From an uncultured Fibrobacter sp. (lineage in GTDB: Bacteria > Fibrobacterota > Fibrobacteria > Fibrobacterales > Fibrobacteraceae), in the NCBI GenBank assembly GCA_947165045.1, contig CAMUYW010000005.1:1-64000 (forward strand): DNA of 64,000 nt, written 5' to 3'. The position numbers and the translations under genes are program-made. Numbering within the stretch: position 1 is the stretch's first letter; each line of letters begins with the position of its first letter. The notes beneath the pieces were generated by a model. The model saw nothing but the letters and a program-made list of their open reading frames with translations. It searched no databases and had not been told where the DNA came from. Below, one piece after another: positions 26,983-34,657 of the stretch.

Positions 26983-27537
26983 TTATCTGCAATAGAAAGG
27001 ATTGTTCCAGGGACAATCATCGTAGAAAAAGCGGCGCGGGCCATATGCCCTGAATGCATCACGTTCGTTGATGTACATGACTCTAAATGTCACTTTATCA
27101 TTGGGCTTGTATTCCAACGCGATGTCTGGAACTAAAACGCTTACGTTCCCTTGCTTTACATCTTCTCTTGCTATCGGGGTTCCGAAGCGGATGTTTGAAT
27201 ATAGCGGCATCCAGAGGCCTACGTTTGCATACAAGTGCAAACTTGGTGTAAACTCGTAGGCGAAATGAGCCATGAAACTCTGTTGTGCAAATGAACCGAG
27301 CGACCCGCCGATGAAACTCACAGAATAAGTGTATGCGACTTTCAATGCTGGGTCGAAAGTGTCGTGTCGCACGAGGCGCTCTGGGTCAAAATGTTCGCGG
27401 TTCCAGGGAATGCCGCTGGATTGAATGACGTAAACTGTATCGACAATAGAATCTTGGGCTGCAACGGGCTTTGCCTTCGCAGGATCTACTGCAAAAGCGA
27501 ATGTCGCAAGAGCTATTGTCAATAACAGTAAACGCAT
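26983..27537 (-). CDS. Small exported protein, tandem paralog 2
   Basis: 184 aa from ATG 27537 (MRLLLLTIALATFAFAVD, a signal peptide). The open frame extends upstream to 27831 but that part is inside the flotillin gene; the chosen start is 2 bp after the flotillin stop. It is the paralog of 26457-26939, with ~30 extra residues between the signal and SSGIPWNRE and a short C-terminal addition (DDCPWNNPFYCR) containing two cysteines. It is likely cotranscribed with the flotillin. The function is unknown. Confidence 0.75.
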   Translation of the reverse strand: MRLLLLTIALATFAFAVDPAKAKPVAAQDSIVDTVYVIQSSGIPWNREHFDPERLVRHDTFDPALKVAYTYSVSFIGGSLGSFAQQSFMAHFAYEFTPSLHLYANVGLWMPLYSNIRFGTPIAREDVKQGNVSVLVPDIALEYKPNDKVTFRVMYINERDAFRAYGPRRFFYDDCPWNNPFYCR

Positions 27538-27538
27538 T

Positions 27539-29050
27539 TTACTTTTCTTTGTTATCGCTTGAGTTGTCTTTTGTGACACCAGCGAGCTTTGCGCCGAACA
27601 TGGAACCAAGCACTGTGCGGAGGTCAATGCCGAGCGAATCTGTAAGCCCGTTCGTGACTTGAGTGAGCGTCTTGGTGATGTCGCCCGTGAGCTTTGCCGT
27701 ATTGCCTTCGCCGTACATGGTGATGTTGCCAATCTTTTCCATCGGTTTTGCAATGGCGGCTGCGATTTGTGGCATCTGCTCGAAGTATTTCTCAATCGTC
27801 TTGAGCTGCATTTCTTGGCGAGCGGCGTCACCGTAAAGTTTCATGGCTTCGGCCTTCTTGTTGAGAGCTTCTGCTTCGGCAAGACCTTGTGCCTTGATGG
27901 CTTCAGCTTCTGCCAAGCCCTTTGCCTTTGTTGCTTCAGCCTCTGCTAATGCTTTTGCCTTGGTAGCTTCAGCTTCTGCAAATGCTTTTTCCTTTTCTGC
28001 TTCTGCAATCTGCTTGATGGCCTTTGCGCGTTGTTCTTCTTTATAGCGGACTGCTTCTGCATCTTTCTGTTGCTGGAAGAGTTCTGCTTCGGAACGCTGA
28101 ATTTGAGCTTGGCGATCGGCTTCGGCTTTCTTTTCGATTTGGGCTTTAAGTTCCTTTTCGGTCACGACGACCATGCGTTCGCGAATTTCAATTTCCTTTT
28201 CTTGCTTGGCGACTTCAGCTTCGGCCTGTGCTACGTTGATTTCCTTTTGCTGCGTCTGCTTCTGGATTTCGTATGCGGCGTCTGCAATAGCTTTTTCTGT
28301 ATCGGAAATCTTTTGCAAGTTCGCTTTTTTCACGGCGAGATCGTTTTGCTTCTGCGCAATTTCGAGTTCGGCGGCAACGGCTGCGTCGTTAGCTTCTTTC
28401 TTGGCCTGCGATTGTGCCACGCTGATGTCTCTTTCTGCATTTGCCTTAGAAATAGCGGCTGCCTTGCGGATGGCAGATGTCTTATCGACACCGAGGTTTT
28501 CAATCACGCCATTGGCATCTTCAAAGTTCTGGATGTTGAACGTCTGCACCACGATACCGAGCTTTTCAAGGTCCGGAATTGCGTTTTCAAGAACGAGTTC
28601 AGAAACCTGTTTGCGGTCACCCACGAGGTCAACGAGCTGCATTCGGCCCACGATTTCACGCATGTTACCTTCGAGAATATCGACAATCATGGCGCGGATA
28701 TCTTCAGGCTTTTTGTTCAAGAAGTTCTGTGCCGAAGATTTGAGACGGTCCGGATTATCAGAAATCTTGGCAGTCACGACGGCATCGACAGAAACGTTGA
28801 TGTAATCTTTTGTGGGAACCGGGCTTCCTGTTTTCACGTCAATCTGAATCAATTGCAATGAAAGGTGGTCCGCGCGTTCGAAGAACGGAATTCTGAGGCC
28901 GGCTCTACCGATGATGACTCTAGGTTCCTTGCGGATTCCGGAAACAATTATAGCTTCGTCCGGAGCAGCCTTGATGTAAGACATAACGAAAATAATGACG
29001 AGTAAAACAATTGCGGCTGCAATAGCTAAGTAAAGAATATTATCTGGCAT
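27539..29050 (-). CDS. Flotillin-like SPFH/Band 7 protein
   Basis: 503 aa. An N-terminal membrane helix (ILYLAIAAAIVLLVIIFVM) is followed by an SPFH domain (residues ~30-200; ADHLSLQLIQIDVKTGSPVPTKD, then RAMIVDILEGNMREIVG) and a long coiled coil rich in Ala, Glu and Lys. Near its end a ~10-residue unit recurs (AEAEATKAKALAEAEATKAK...). This layout matches flotillins such as FloT, which scaffold membrane microdomains. The gene has a leader: TATATT at about -45 and GAGG before the ATG, unlike its leaderless-looking neighbour. The two genes downstream may be cotranscribed. Confidence 0.88.
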   Translation of the reverse strand: MPDNILYLAIAAAIVLLVIIFVMSYIKAAPDEAIIVSGIRKEPRVIIGRAGLRIPFFERADHLSLQLIQIDVKTGSPVPTKDYINVSVDAVVTAKISDNPDRLKSSAQNFLNKKPEDIRAMIVDILEGNMREIVGRMQLVDLVGDRKQVSELVLENAIPDLEKLGIVVQTFNIQNFEDANGVIENLGVDKTSAIRKAAAISKANAERDISVAQSQAKKEANDAAVAAELEIAQKQNDLAVKKANLQKISDTEKAIADAAYEIQKQTQQKEINVAQAEAEVAKQEKEIEIRERMVVVTEKELKAQIEKKAEADRQAQIQRSEAELFQQQKDAEAVRYKEEQRAKAIKQIAEAEKEKAFAEAEATKAKALAEAEATKAKGLAEAEAIKAQGLAEAEALNKKAEAMKLYGDAARQEMQLKTIEKYFEQMPQIAAAIAKPMEKIGNITMYGEGNTAKLTGDITKTLTQVTNGLTDSLGIDLRTVLGSMFGAKLAGVTKDNSSDNKEK

Positions 29051-29095
29051 TTAATAACCTCAATATGATAGTTTACATCTAATATACAACATTTT

Positions 29096-29131
29096 CAAAT
29101 AAAAAGCCCGCGCACTTTATATGTGGCGGGC
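29096..29131 (-). terminator. panD-operon terminator
   Basis: GCCCGC (29106-29111) with GCGGGC (29126-29131), plus CAC/GTG after a bulged G. The minus strand ends in a T-rich tail. It separates panD from the flotillin gene. Confidence 0.82.
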
Positions 29132-29154
29132 GAAATTCACTGCTTAATTTAGAG

Positions 29155-29511
29155 TTAAATCTTTTCGATGATTTCGTTTTTGCCGTTAACGCGTATAACG
29201 GTCGGCTTCCATGTCTTGGCTTCTTCTGGGGACATGGTTGCGTAAGCCACGATAATCACGAGGTCGCCTGGCTGAACCAAGCGGGCTGCGGCACCGTTCA
29301 AGCAAATCACGCCAGTACCTGCTTTGCCTTCAATGACGTATGTATCAAGGCGAGAACCATTGTTGACATCGAGAACGCCAACTTTTTCGAAAGGAAGGAT
29401 GCCTGCTGCATCCATCAAATCGCGAGCAATAGTAATTGAGCCCTCGTAATTGAGGTTTGCATCAGTTACTGTAGCGCGATGGATTTTGCTTTTAAGTAAT
29501 TCTAGCTGCAT
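29155..29511 (-). CDS. panD: Aspartate 1-decarboxylase
   Basis: 118 aa. PanD makes beta-alanine for pantothenate. It is a pyruvoyl enzyme that cleaves itself at Gly24-Ser25 in NYEGS, visible here at the right place. [29 protein letters not shown] and [19 protein letters not shown] are the family blocks. It starts 7 bp after the stop of the upstream membrane protein gene, and no other pantothenate gene is nearby. Confidence 0.97.
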   Translation of the reverse strand: MQLELLKSKIHRATVTDANLNYEGSITIARDLMDAAGILPFEKVGVLDVNNGSRLDTYVIEGKAGTGVICLNGAAARLVQPGDLVIIVAYATMSPEEAKTWKPTVIRVNGKNEIIEKI

Positions 29512-29518
29512 GATGCGC

Positions 29519-30247
29519 TTAGAACTTCACATTGAGGAAGCTTGCAACGCCCTGGTCCGGAGTCGGAATAATACCAAAGCTGAAGCGGTTTGCGTCCGGG
29601 TTGCTATCCCACTGGGTGCTGATGAAAGCATCTGCAAAAGACCAGAGGTGAGCTGCTGCGATTCCAAGGAAACCATACCACCAGTAGCTCTTATCTTGTG
29701 CATAAAAAACTACTGTGCAAGCGATACTGCCGACTTCAAGAACATCCATAAAGGTAGCCTTGGCGGTCTGCTTTGTTTTCCACTGGTAGTACGAAGGAAT
29801 CAAAAGAGAAATGTAAGCGCTTCCTTGATCACCACTGCGATAGCGATAGGAGCGGTCGATGTCTGCATCTTCCATACCTTCAGCACGCTGACTGAGCCAA
29901 TCTTCTTCGCTCACACCAAGTCTGTTCCAAGGTTTCTGGAGATATTCAGTCGGACGAATGCCGAGTTCGACGAGTTTCGTCAACTTTTCACGAGAGACGC
30001 CTTGTTCCTTAGCCTGCTGGTATTCCCATTGGGTAAGACCCATGTCTTCGTACTTGAAACCTTCCCATTGGCCGCCAACAGCTTGAGCTGTGCCAACATT
30101 TGCTTGGGAAGCTTCTGCATTTGCTTGTGCTATGGAATCTGCAGTTGCAGCGTCTTGGAAATCGTCAGAAAAGAGGTCGTCAGACTGAGCAAACGCTAGT
30201 GAGCCCGCGAAAAGAACAGCAGAAAGCACTTTAAACATGTTACTCAT
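29519..30247 (-). CDS. Exported membrane protein, DUF5683-like
   Basis: 242 aa with a signal peptide ([15 protein letters not shown]) and a polar, Ala/Gln/Asp-rich region to residue ~60. The second half has [21 protein letters not shown] and [16 protein letters not shown], which parallel LLVPGAGQMY...GGLILNHIVSAVDA of the proteins at 3249 and 4715. I take it as a third, more distant member. It is cotranscribed with panD. The start lies 25 bp after tRNA-Leu on the same strand. The function is unknown. Confidence 0.72.
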   Translation of the reverse strand: MSNMFKVLSAVLFAGSLAFAQSDDLFSDDFQDAATADSIAQANAEASQANVGTAQAVGGQWEGFKYEDMGLTQWEYQQAKEQGVSREKLTKLVELGIRPTEYLQKPWNRLGVSEEDWLSQRAEGMEDADIDRSYRYRSGDQGSAYISLLIPSYYQWKTKQTAKATFMDVLEVGSIACTVVFYAQDKSYWWYGFLGIAAAHLWSFADAFISTQWDSNPDANRFSFGIIPTPDQGVASFLNVKF

Positions 30248-30272
30248 TTTGATCTCTTTCTTAAACGTTTAA

Positions 30273-30356
30273 TGCCGGGGGAGGGAATCGAACCCTCACA
30301 CTCTCGCGAGTACTGGATTTTGAGTCCAGCGCGTCTACCAATTTCACCACCCCGGC
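30273..30356 (-). tRNA. tRNA-Leu (CAA)
   Basis: Minus-strand cloverleaf of 84 nt. The acceptor arm GCCGGGG pairs with CCCCGGC plus discriminator A. The anticodon stem CTGGA/TCCAG encloses CTCAAAA, giving anticodon CAA. A class II variable arm (about TACTCGCGAGAGT) and GGTTCGATTCC T-loop are present. CCA is not encoded. Confidence 0.95.
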
Positions 30357-30475
30357 GGGGAGGTAACACAAATATAGCACATTTTTCGCCTTTTTTGTAG
30401 GTATAATGCGAAAAAACGCATGTTTTATGCGCAAAAAACAGTAAAAAATTTTTTAGCTAGGCGGTTTGTAAATGT

Positions 30476-31423
30476 TTAGAGAGCTTGCTTTACGAGCATC
30501 GGTCTAAATTCGACGTTCAGCGGGGCCAGTTTTTTAGCTCCATAGTCTACGGCGTTTTCCTTTGTATCAAAAGGACCGGTGCGCACGATGTAAAGGACTT
30601 TGCCGCTTTCTAGAGTATTCTGCGTGATTGTGCAAGATATGTTGCGCTTTTTCAGGTTATCGACGAGCAAGTCGGCGTTGGACTTGACGCCAAATGCGCC
30701 CAGTTGCAGCTGCCATGCGGATTTTTCTTCGGCAGGCTTTGCTTCGATTGCGGTTTGCTGTGCCGCTTGGTTTGTTGACTGCACAGAGATCGATGGCGTT
30801 GAATTTTGTTGTGCAGGGTTCGCCTGTTCTTTGGGCAGTTCAGCGGTTTGTGGCTTTTGTTCTGCGTTTGCAATCTGTTCTTTCTTGGCGGCTTGTTCTG
30901 CCCTGGCTTTGAGGGCTTCGGGGTTGCCGAGATCCTTGCAGGCTGCGTTCAATTCTTCGCTATGGGCGCGGTCTTGCACGGCGGCGCAGACTTTTTGCAG
31001 TACGGTAACTTGGTGCGGCTGAGACGTTTCTATAGCGTGAACGAGGGATTCTGCGGCTTTGTTGTAGCGGCCAAGGTACAGCTGGAATTGAGCCTTGGTC
31101 ATCATGAGGTCGGCGTAAATGGCTTTTTGCGGGTTTGTTTTTTCGATGAGGCTGTCGAGGCGTTTGCCGGCCTTGCTAAAATCGGCGGTTACGCCAGTCT
31201 GAGAGAGGGCGAGTATATTCCACAAAAAGCATTCGGTGCGTGTGGAGTCGGGCTGTGCGGGGCAAACGACTTCGTAAGCGGCGGCAGCTTCTTTCCAGTT
31301 GCCGTTGACATACGCTTTTTGAGCTGAAGCTAGTGTTTGTGCGGGTTGCGCGAAGGATGCTGTCGTGAGAAATGCGCTCAGGGCGCCTGTAATAACCAAA
31401 TTACGAATAAAATATTTAGCCAT
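30476..31423 (-). CDS. Periplasmic SPOR-domain protein with TPR-like N-terminus
   Basis: 315 aa. Signal peptide (VITGALSAFLTTASFAQ); residues ~30-165 are helical with TPR-like repeats (KAYVNGNWKEAAAAYEVVC, LYLGRYNKAAESLVHAIE). A Gln/Ala/Glu-rich linker follows, then a C-terminal SPOR domain (SAWQLQLGAFGVKSNADLLVDNLKKR...VRTGPFDTKENA). SPOR domains bind denuded peptidoglycan at division sites. GAGGG lies 5 nt before the ATG. A long structured RNA candidate ends 18 nt upstream of the start codon, so expression may depend on it. Confidence 0.9.
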   Translation of the reverse strand: MAKYFIRNLVITGALSAFLTTASFAQPAQTLASAQKAYVNGNWKEAAAAYEVVCPAQPDSTRTECFLWNILALSQTGVTADFSKAGKRLDSLIEKTNPQKAIYADLMMTKAQFQLYLGRYNKAAESLVHAIETSQPHQVTVLQKVCAAVQDRAHSEELNAACKDLGNPEALKARAEQAAKKEQIANAEQKPQTAELPKEQANPAQQNSTPSISVQSTNQAAQQTAIEAKPAEEKSAWQLQLGAFGVKSNADLLVDNLKKRNISCTITQNTLESGKVLYIVRTGPFDTKENAVDYGAKKLAPLNVEFRPMLVKQAL

Positions 31424-31441
31424 ATTGCCCTCTTTCGGTCC

Positions 31442-31738
31442 CCTCTAAAAATTCATTTTCGAAAATTTCGAGAAACTCTTGCGACTCGGATATGTCCGTT
31501 CGAACAATTTCGACGGCCAATCGCTCGTCTTACAGAGTTTTGGCTGCGACACATCGTGCTGGTTGTATGTTCATACCAACTGTACAGTTCGGTCATGTCC
31601 ATGCAAGCATGGGCGCAACACTCACTTTGGACAGTTGTCGTCATTCAAAGTGGCAAATACCTCCAGTATTCACCACTTTTCATTCCTGCCATCACTCGGT
31701 CTCGCTCAAATTTCCTTTATCAAAGCAATTTTTAGAGG
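31442..31738 (-). ncRNA. Candidate ~300-nt structured RNA or leader
   Basis: The gap 31424-31845 has no convincing gene. Its core is closed by a perfect 12-bp inverted repeat: CCTCTAAAAATT (31442-31453) and AATTTTTAGAGG (31727-31738). Inside are a 14-bp hairpin (31666-31679 with 31647-31660, loop 5 nt), a CCATGC/GCATGG hairpin (31599-31612), a GTTG...CAAC hairpin (31562-31580) and a bulged CCGTTCGAA/TTCGACGG hairpin (31496-31516). In the 14-bp hairpin two positions are G-U on the minus strand but A-C on the plus strand, which favours a minus-strand RNA. It would be the leader of the SPOR gene or a separate RNA. I do not recognise the family. Confidence 0.5.
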
Positions 31739-31845
31739 TAACCTTTTTATAAAAATAAAAAAAATAGAGAAAATTGGCGAATGCTGAAATGTGTAACTCG
31801 TTGATATTGCGTGAGTTACGCGAATAGACCTCGGTGCGGAGTCGG

Positions 31846-33168
31846 CTAAACGAGAGTGCCGCGGAGCGTCCAACCGCGGATGTCATCGATTTTCACGTTC
31901 ACGTAATCGCCCGGCTTGATGATGCGGCTTTCTTCGGGCTTGAAGATGACCTTCTTGAAATTGTCCGTTTTACCAACAAATTCAGTTGCATCGCGGGTGG
32001 AGCTAGCTTCGACGAGAATTTCTTCGGTGCGACCGATCATCATCTGGTTACGCTTGAGTGTAATCGCGTTTTGGAGTTCTACGAGGCGTGTGTGGCGTGC
32101 CGACTTTTCTTCGGGCGTGAGGATTTCGGGCTCGTTGTACGATTCCGTTCCTTTTCGCGGGCTGTAGATGAACATGTAGGCGGTGTCGAACTGGCAGGCT
32201 TCAAATGCCTTGATTGTTTGTTCGAAATCTTCATCGCTTTCGCCCACGAATCCGCAAATGACGTCCGTCGAAATCGCATAGTACGGGTCGTGGCTACGCA
32301 GCTGTTCGATGACGGTCATGTACTGTTCCATGTTGTGCTGGCGGCGCATCTTCTTGAGGATGGCGTCGGAGCCGCTCTGGAGCGGGATGTGAGCGTAATG
32401 GCAAACTTTCGGGTTGTTCAGAAGAACGTCGATGAGTTCGTTCGTGTAGTGGCGCGGATGCGGGCTTGTAAAGCGGATGCGCTTGATGCCGCCGATTTCG
32501 GAGACCTTCGTCAAAAGCGTCGCGAAGTCTTCGGTAGCGGTCTTGTAGGCGTTTACCGTCTGGCCGAGCAGCATCACTTCGCTAATGCCCTTGTCGGCGG
32601 CCCTGCGGACTTCGGCGAGGATGTCGTCTGCTTCGCGGTATTTCTCGGGACCGCGGAGGTACGGCACGATGCAGTAGCTGCAACGCTTGTTGCAACCGCG
32701 CTGGATGGCGACAAACGTGCTGAAGTTGTTGCTCAATTTGGCGTAGTCACCGAGGTAGTTCTCGCTACGGTCTTCGTCGATGAACATCTTGTGGTGCGTC
32801 TGGTGCAGCGGGCTGTGGGCGTCGCCGAACAGAAGCTCCGGAATTTTGCGGTACTGGTCCGGACCTACGATGTAGTTCACGTTCTTGAGGCGCTTCAACA
32901 GTTCTGGCCCGCGGTTCTTGGCCATGCAACCGCAAACGACGACTTTCACGTCGGGATTCTTTTTGCGCAAGTACTTGAGCTTGCTGATGTTCACGATGGC
33001 GGTTTCCTCGGCCTTTTCGCGTACGCTGCAGGTGTTCACGATGATGATGTCGGCGTCTTCCTGGTTGTTCGTCTCGACACAGCCGCACATGTCTAGCTGT
33101 TGAGCTATCATCGCGGAGTCGTATTCGTTCATCTGGCAGCCGTATGTGGCCAAGTGGTATTTCTTCAT
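31846..33168 (-). CDS. miaB: tRNA-2-methylthio-N6-isopentenyladenosine synthase
   Basis: 440 aa. ATG 33168 (MKKYHLATYGCQMNEYDS) is the standard MiaB N-terminus; the frame runs upstream to 33195. The N-terminal MTTase domain carries three cluster cysteines (TYGCQMN, VNTCSVREKAEE, CGCMAKN). The radical-SAM cluster is QRGCNKRCSYCIVPYLRG. A C-terminal TRAM domain (RIIKPGDYVNVKIDDIRGW) is present. MiaB adds methylthio to i6A37 in tRNAs, including tRNA-Leu. TAAATTTG lies 5 nt before the ATG. Confidence 0.95.
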   Translation of the reverse strand: MKKYHLATYGCQMNEYDSAMIAQQLDMCGCVETNNQEDADIIIVNTCSVREKAEETAIVNISKLKYLRKKNPDVKVVVCGCMAKNRGPELLKRLKNVNYIVGPDQYRKIPELLFGDAHSPLHQTHHKMFIDEDRSENYLGDYAKLSNNFSTFVAIQRGCNKRCSYCIVPYLRGPEKYREADDILAEVRRAADKGISEVMLLGQTVNAYKTATEDFATLLTKVSEIGGIKRIRFTSPHPRHYTNELIDVLLNNPKVCHYAHIPLQSGSDAILKKMRRQHNMEQYMTVIEQLRSHDPYYAISTDVICGFVGESDEDFEQTIKAFEACQFDTAYMFIYSPRKGTESYNEPEILTPEEKSARHTRLVELQNAITLKRNQMMIGRTEEILVEASSTRDATEFVGKTDNFKKVIFKPEESRIIKPGDYVNVKIDDIRGWTLRGTLV

Positions 33169-33193
33169 GCGGCCAAATTTAGTAAAAGTGTGC

Positions 33194-33239
33194 AAGGCGA
33201 ACGATGCGCAAAAGCTCGCTTTTGCATATCTAAACCGCC
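33194..33239. repeat. Intergenic hairpin repeat, shortened copy 3
   Basis: CAAGGCGAACGATGCGC followed by GCAAAAGC-TC-GCTTTTGC, then ATATCTAAACCG. It matches the first half of copies 1 and 2; its hairpin sequence is different but also self-complementary. Confidence 0.5.
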
Positions 33240-33259
33240 GCCACGGACGCAGAATGCGT

Positions 33260-33339
33260 CAAAAGGCGAGCGACGCGCGAGTTAAGCTTGCTTGAACGAG
33301 CATGTCCGAGCCGAGCTAAATGCACTCCAAAGGAGTGCC
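33260..33339. repeat. Intergenic hairpin repeat, copy 2
   Basis: About 80 bp aligned with 18269-18349. It shares AAAAGGCGAGCGACGCG, CCGAGCCG and TAAATGCACTCC-AAA-GGAGTGCC. The variable centre GTTAAGCTTGCTTGAAC folds on itself with one bulge. Confidence 0.7.
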
Positions 33340-33389
33340 ATTTAGAAGGTAGTGGTTGGTGGTTTGAAAGTGCCTAAAATCGCAAAAAG

Positions 33390-33607
33390 TGCTACCAAAA
33401 TGCATGGAAAAATGAAAATGGTAGCATAAATTGTATGTAAATTAACTAAAACCTATCGAATTTTGGGGTGCTTTGGAGAAATTATGCTACCAAAAAGGGT
33501 TAGTTTCTTGTTTTGGTAGCATGTTTTTCGCTGTTTAACCCCTAAATGATGCATATAAACTAAAAATTATGCTACCAAAAATATCTTTTGGGTTCGTTTG
33601 GTAGCAT
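33390..33607. repeat. Alternating GCTACCAAAA inverted-repeat array
   Basis: Three inverted repeats share the arm ATGCTACCAAAA: unit 1 at 33391-33425 (7-bp stem), unit 2 at 33484-33522 (perfect 12-bp stem, 15-nt loop), unit 3 at 33569-33607 (11-bp stem, followed by TTTTTT). Forward arms are 96 and 84 bp apart; loops and spacers differ. The array fills most of the 33169-33805 gap and lies just upstream of the nuclease-like gene. Unit 3 could act as a terminator. Confidence 0.75.
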
Positions 33608-33805
33608 TTTTTGAAGAAAAATGCATTTTCACGCTCGCGATGCCTTGCTTTGAATGGAAAAAATTTGCATATTCTAATTATCGGTTGCGCAAGGATGACT
33701 TGTTTGACCCTGTTATTATATGTTGGTTGCGTCCAGAAGTCTCTTTAGACGTTTACCTCGGTTTGCTATATCGTTCTTTTTATGTACTATCAAATTGAGG
33801 GTGTG

Positions 33806-34630
33806 ATGCAGTCTTTCGAAAGACTTTCTCCTGATATACTTTTGCCCATGTTGCAAACTCGTGCGGATGAACTTCTCCGTGCTATTGAGTTGACGAAAAA
33901 ATCGCTGAACCGTGTACCGCAAGGGCGTTTAAAGCTGGCGAGGCGTAATCATGATTTTTACGCTTATCATGTGGTGGATGATAAGAGCGAATATATTCCC
34001 AAGGGCAATTTTGCGTTGGTGACGAAGTTGGCTCAAAAGGATTATGATGAAAAGGTGCTTGATGTGCTGGAACGCAAGCTTGGTTTACTCGATGCTTTCA
34101 TTGAAAAATACAAGACGATTGAGAAACAAGACGTTTATGAAAATTTGAGTGAGGAGCGAAAGTCAATGGTTGAGCCGGTTCTGCTTTCTGACGCCGAATT
34201 CGCTAGGCGTTGGCTTGCTGTGCCGTATAAGGGGAAAGGTTTCGAAGCGGGCGCTCCTGATTTGCGGACGATGAACGGAGAACGAGTTCGTTCCAAATCT
34301 GAAGTTATTATCGCAGATGCGCTAGAACGTTCGGGAATTCCGTACAAATACGAAAGCCCAAGAGAACTTTCTGATGGAGGCGTGCGTGTATATCCTGATT
34401 TTACTTGCCTAAATTTGAGGACTCGCAAAGAAGTGTTGTGGGAACATTTGGGAATGATGGATAACCCTGAGTATGCGTCTATGACCGTGAAAAAAATTTC
34501 GTCCTATCTGAAAAACGGATTTGTCTTGGGTGTGAATTTGATTGTTTCAATGGAATGTTCGGACAAGCCTTTGAATCAAACAGAAGTAAGAAAAATTATA
34601 CAGGGCATATTTAGGGTAGATAAAAAGTAG
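33806..34630 (+). CDS. PD-(D/E)XK nuclease-like protein
   Basis: 274 aa from ATG 33806 (MQSFERLSPDIL), chosen because TTGAGG precedes it; an in-frame ATG at 33782 adds eight residues. The N-terminal half has RLKLARRNHDFYAYHVV and LAQKDYDEKVLDVLERKL. The C-terminal half reads as a restriction-endonuclease-like fold: SKSEVIIADALERSGIPYKYE, then VRVYPDFTCLN and EVLWEHLGMMDNPEY. Glu166, Asp198 and Glu213 (His214 in place of the usual Lys) are candidate active-site residues. I have seen similar uncharacterised proteins in gut bacteria. It is AT-rich compared with neighbours and sits alone after the inverted-repeat array. A defence or repair role is conjecture. Confidence 0.7.
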   Translation: MQSFERLSPDILLPMLQTRADELLRAIELTKKSLNRVPQGRLKLARRNHDFYAYHVVDDKSEYIPKGNFALVTKLAQKDYDEKVLDVLERKLGLLDAFIEKYKTIEKQDVYENLSEERKSMVEPVLLSDAEFARRWLAVPYKGKGFEAGAPDLRTMNGERVRSKSEVIIADALERSGIPYKYESPRELSDGGVRVYPDFTCLNLRTRKEVLWEHLGMMDNPEYASMTVKKISSYLKNGFVLGVNLIVSMECSDKPLNQTEVRKIIQGIFRVDKK

Positions 34631-34645
34631 ATGGATTGAAATTTG

Positions 34646-34651
34646 TATAAT
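34646..34651 (+). promoter_or_regulatory. -10 box 6 nt before ATG 34658
   Basis: TATAAT followed by six bases and then the ATG. With a usual -10 to start-site distance, transcription would begin at or near the A of ATG, giving a leaderless mRNA. Confidence 0.5.
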
Positions 34652-34657
34652 AGGGGT

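Noticed and set aside
31442-31738. Retron msr-msd or RNase P RNA
   Set aside because: The terminal inverted repeats and long hairpin recall a retron, but no reverse transcriptase gene is nearby. The RNase P core (GAGGAAAGUCC) is absent.
31337-31787. Small open frames in the gap between the SPOR gene and miaB
   Set aside because: Overlapping frames on both strands with no ribosome-binding site or protein-like composition; RNA structure explains the region better.
31834-33096. 420-codon open frame on the + strand
   Set aside because: Antisense shadow of miaB.
33390-33607. CRISPR array
   Set aside because: Only three units, alternating orientation, arms of 10-12 bp, uneven spacing and no cas gene; it is an inverted-repeat array.
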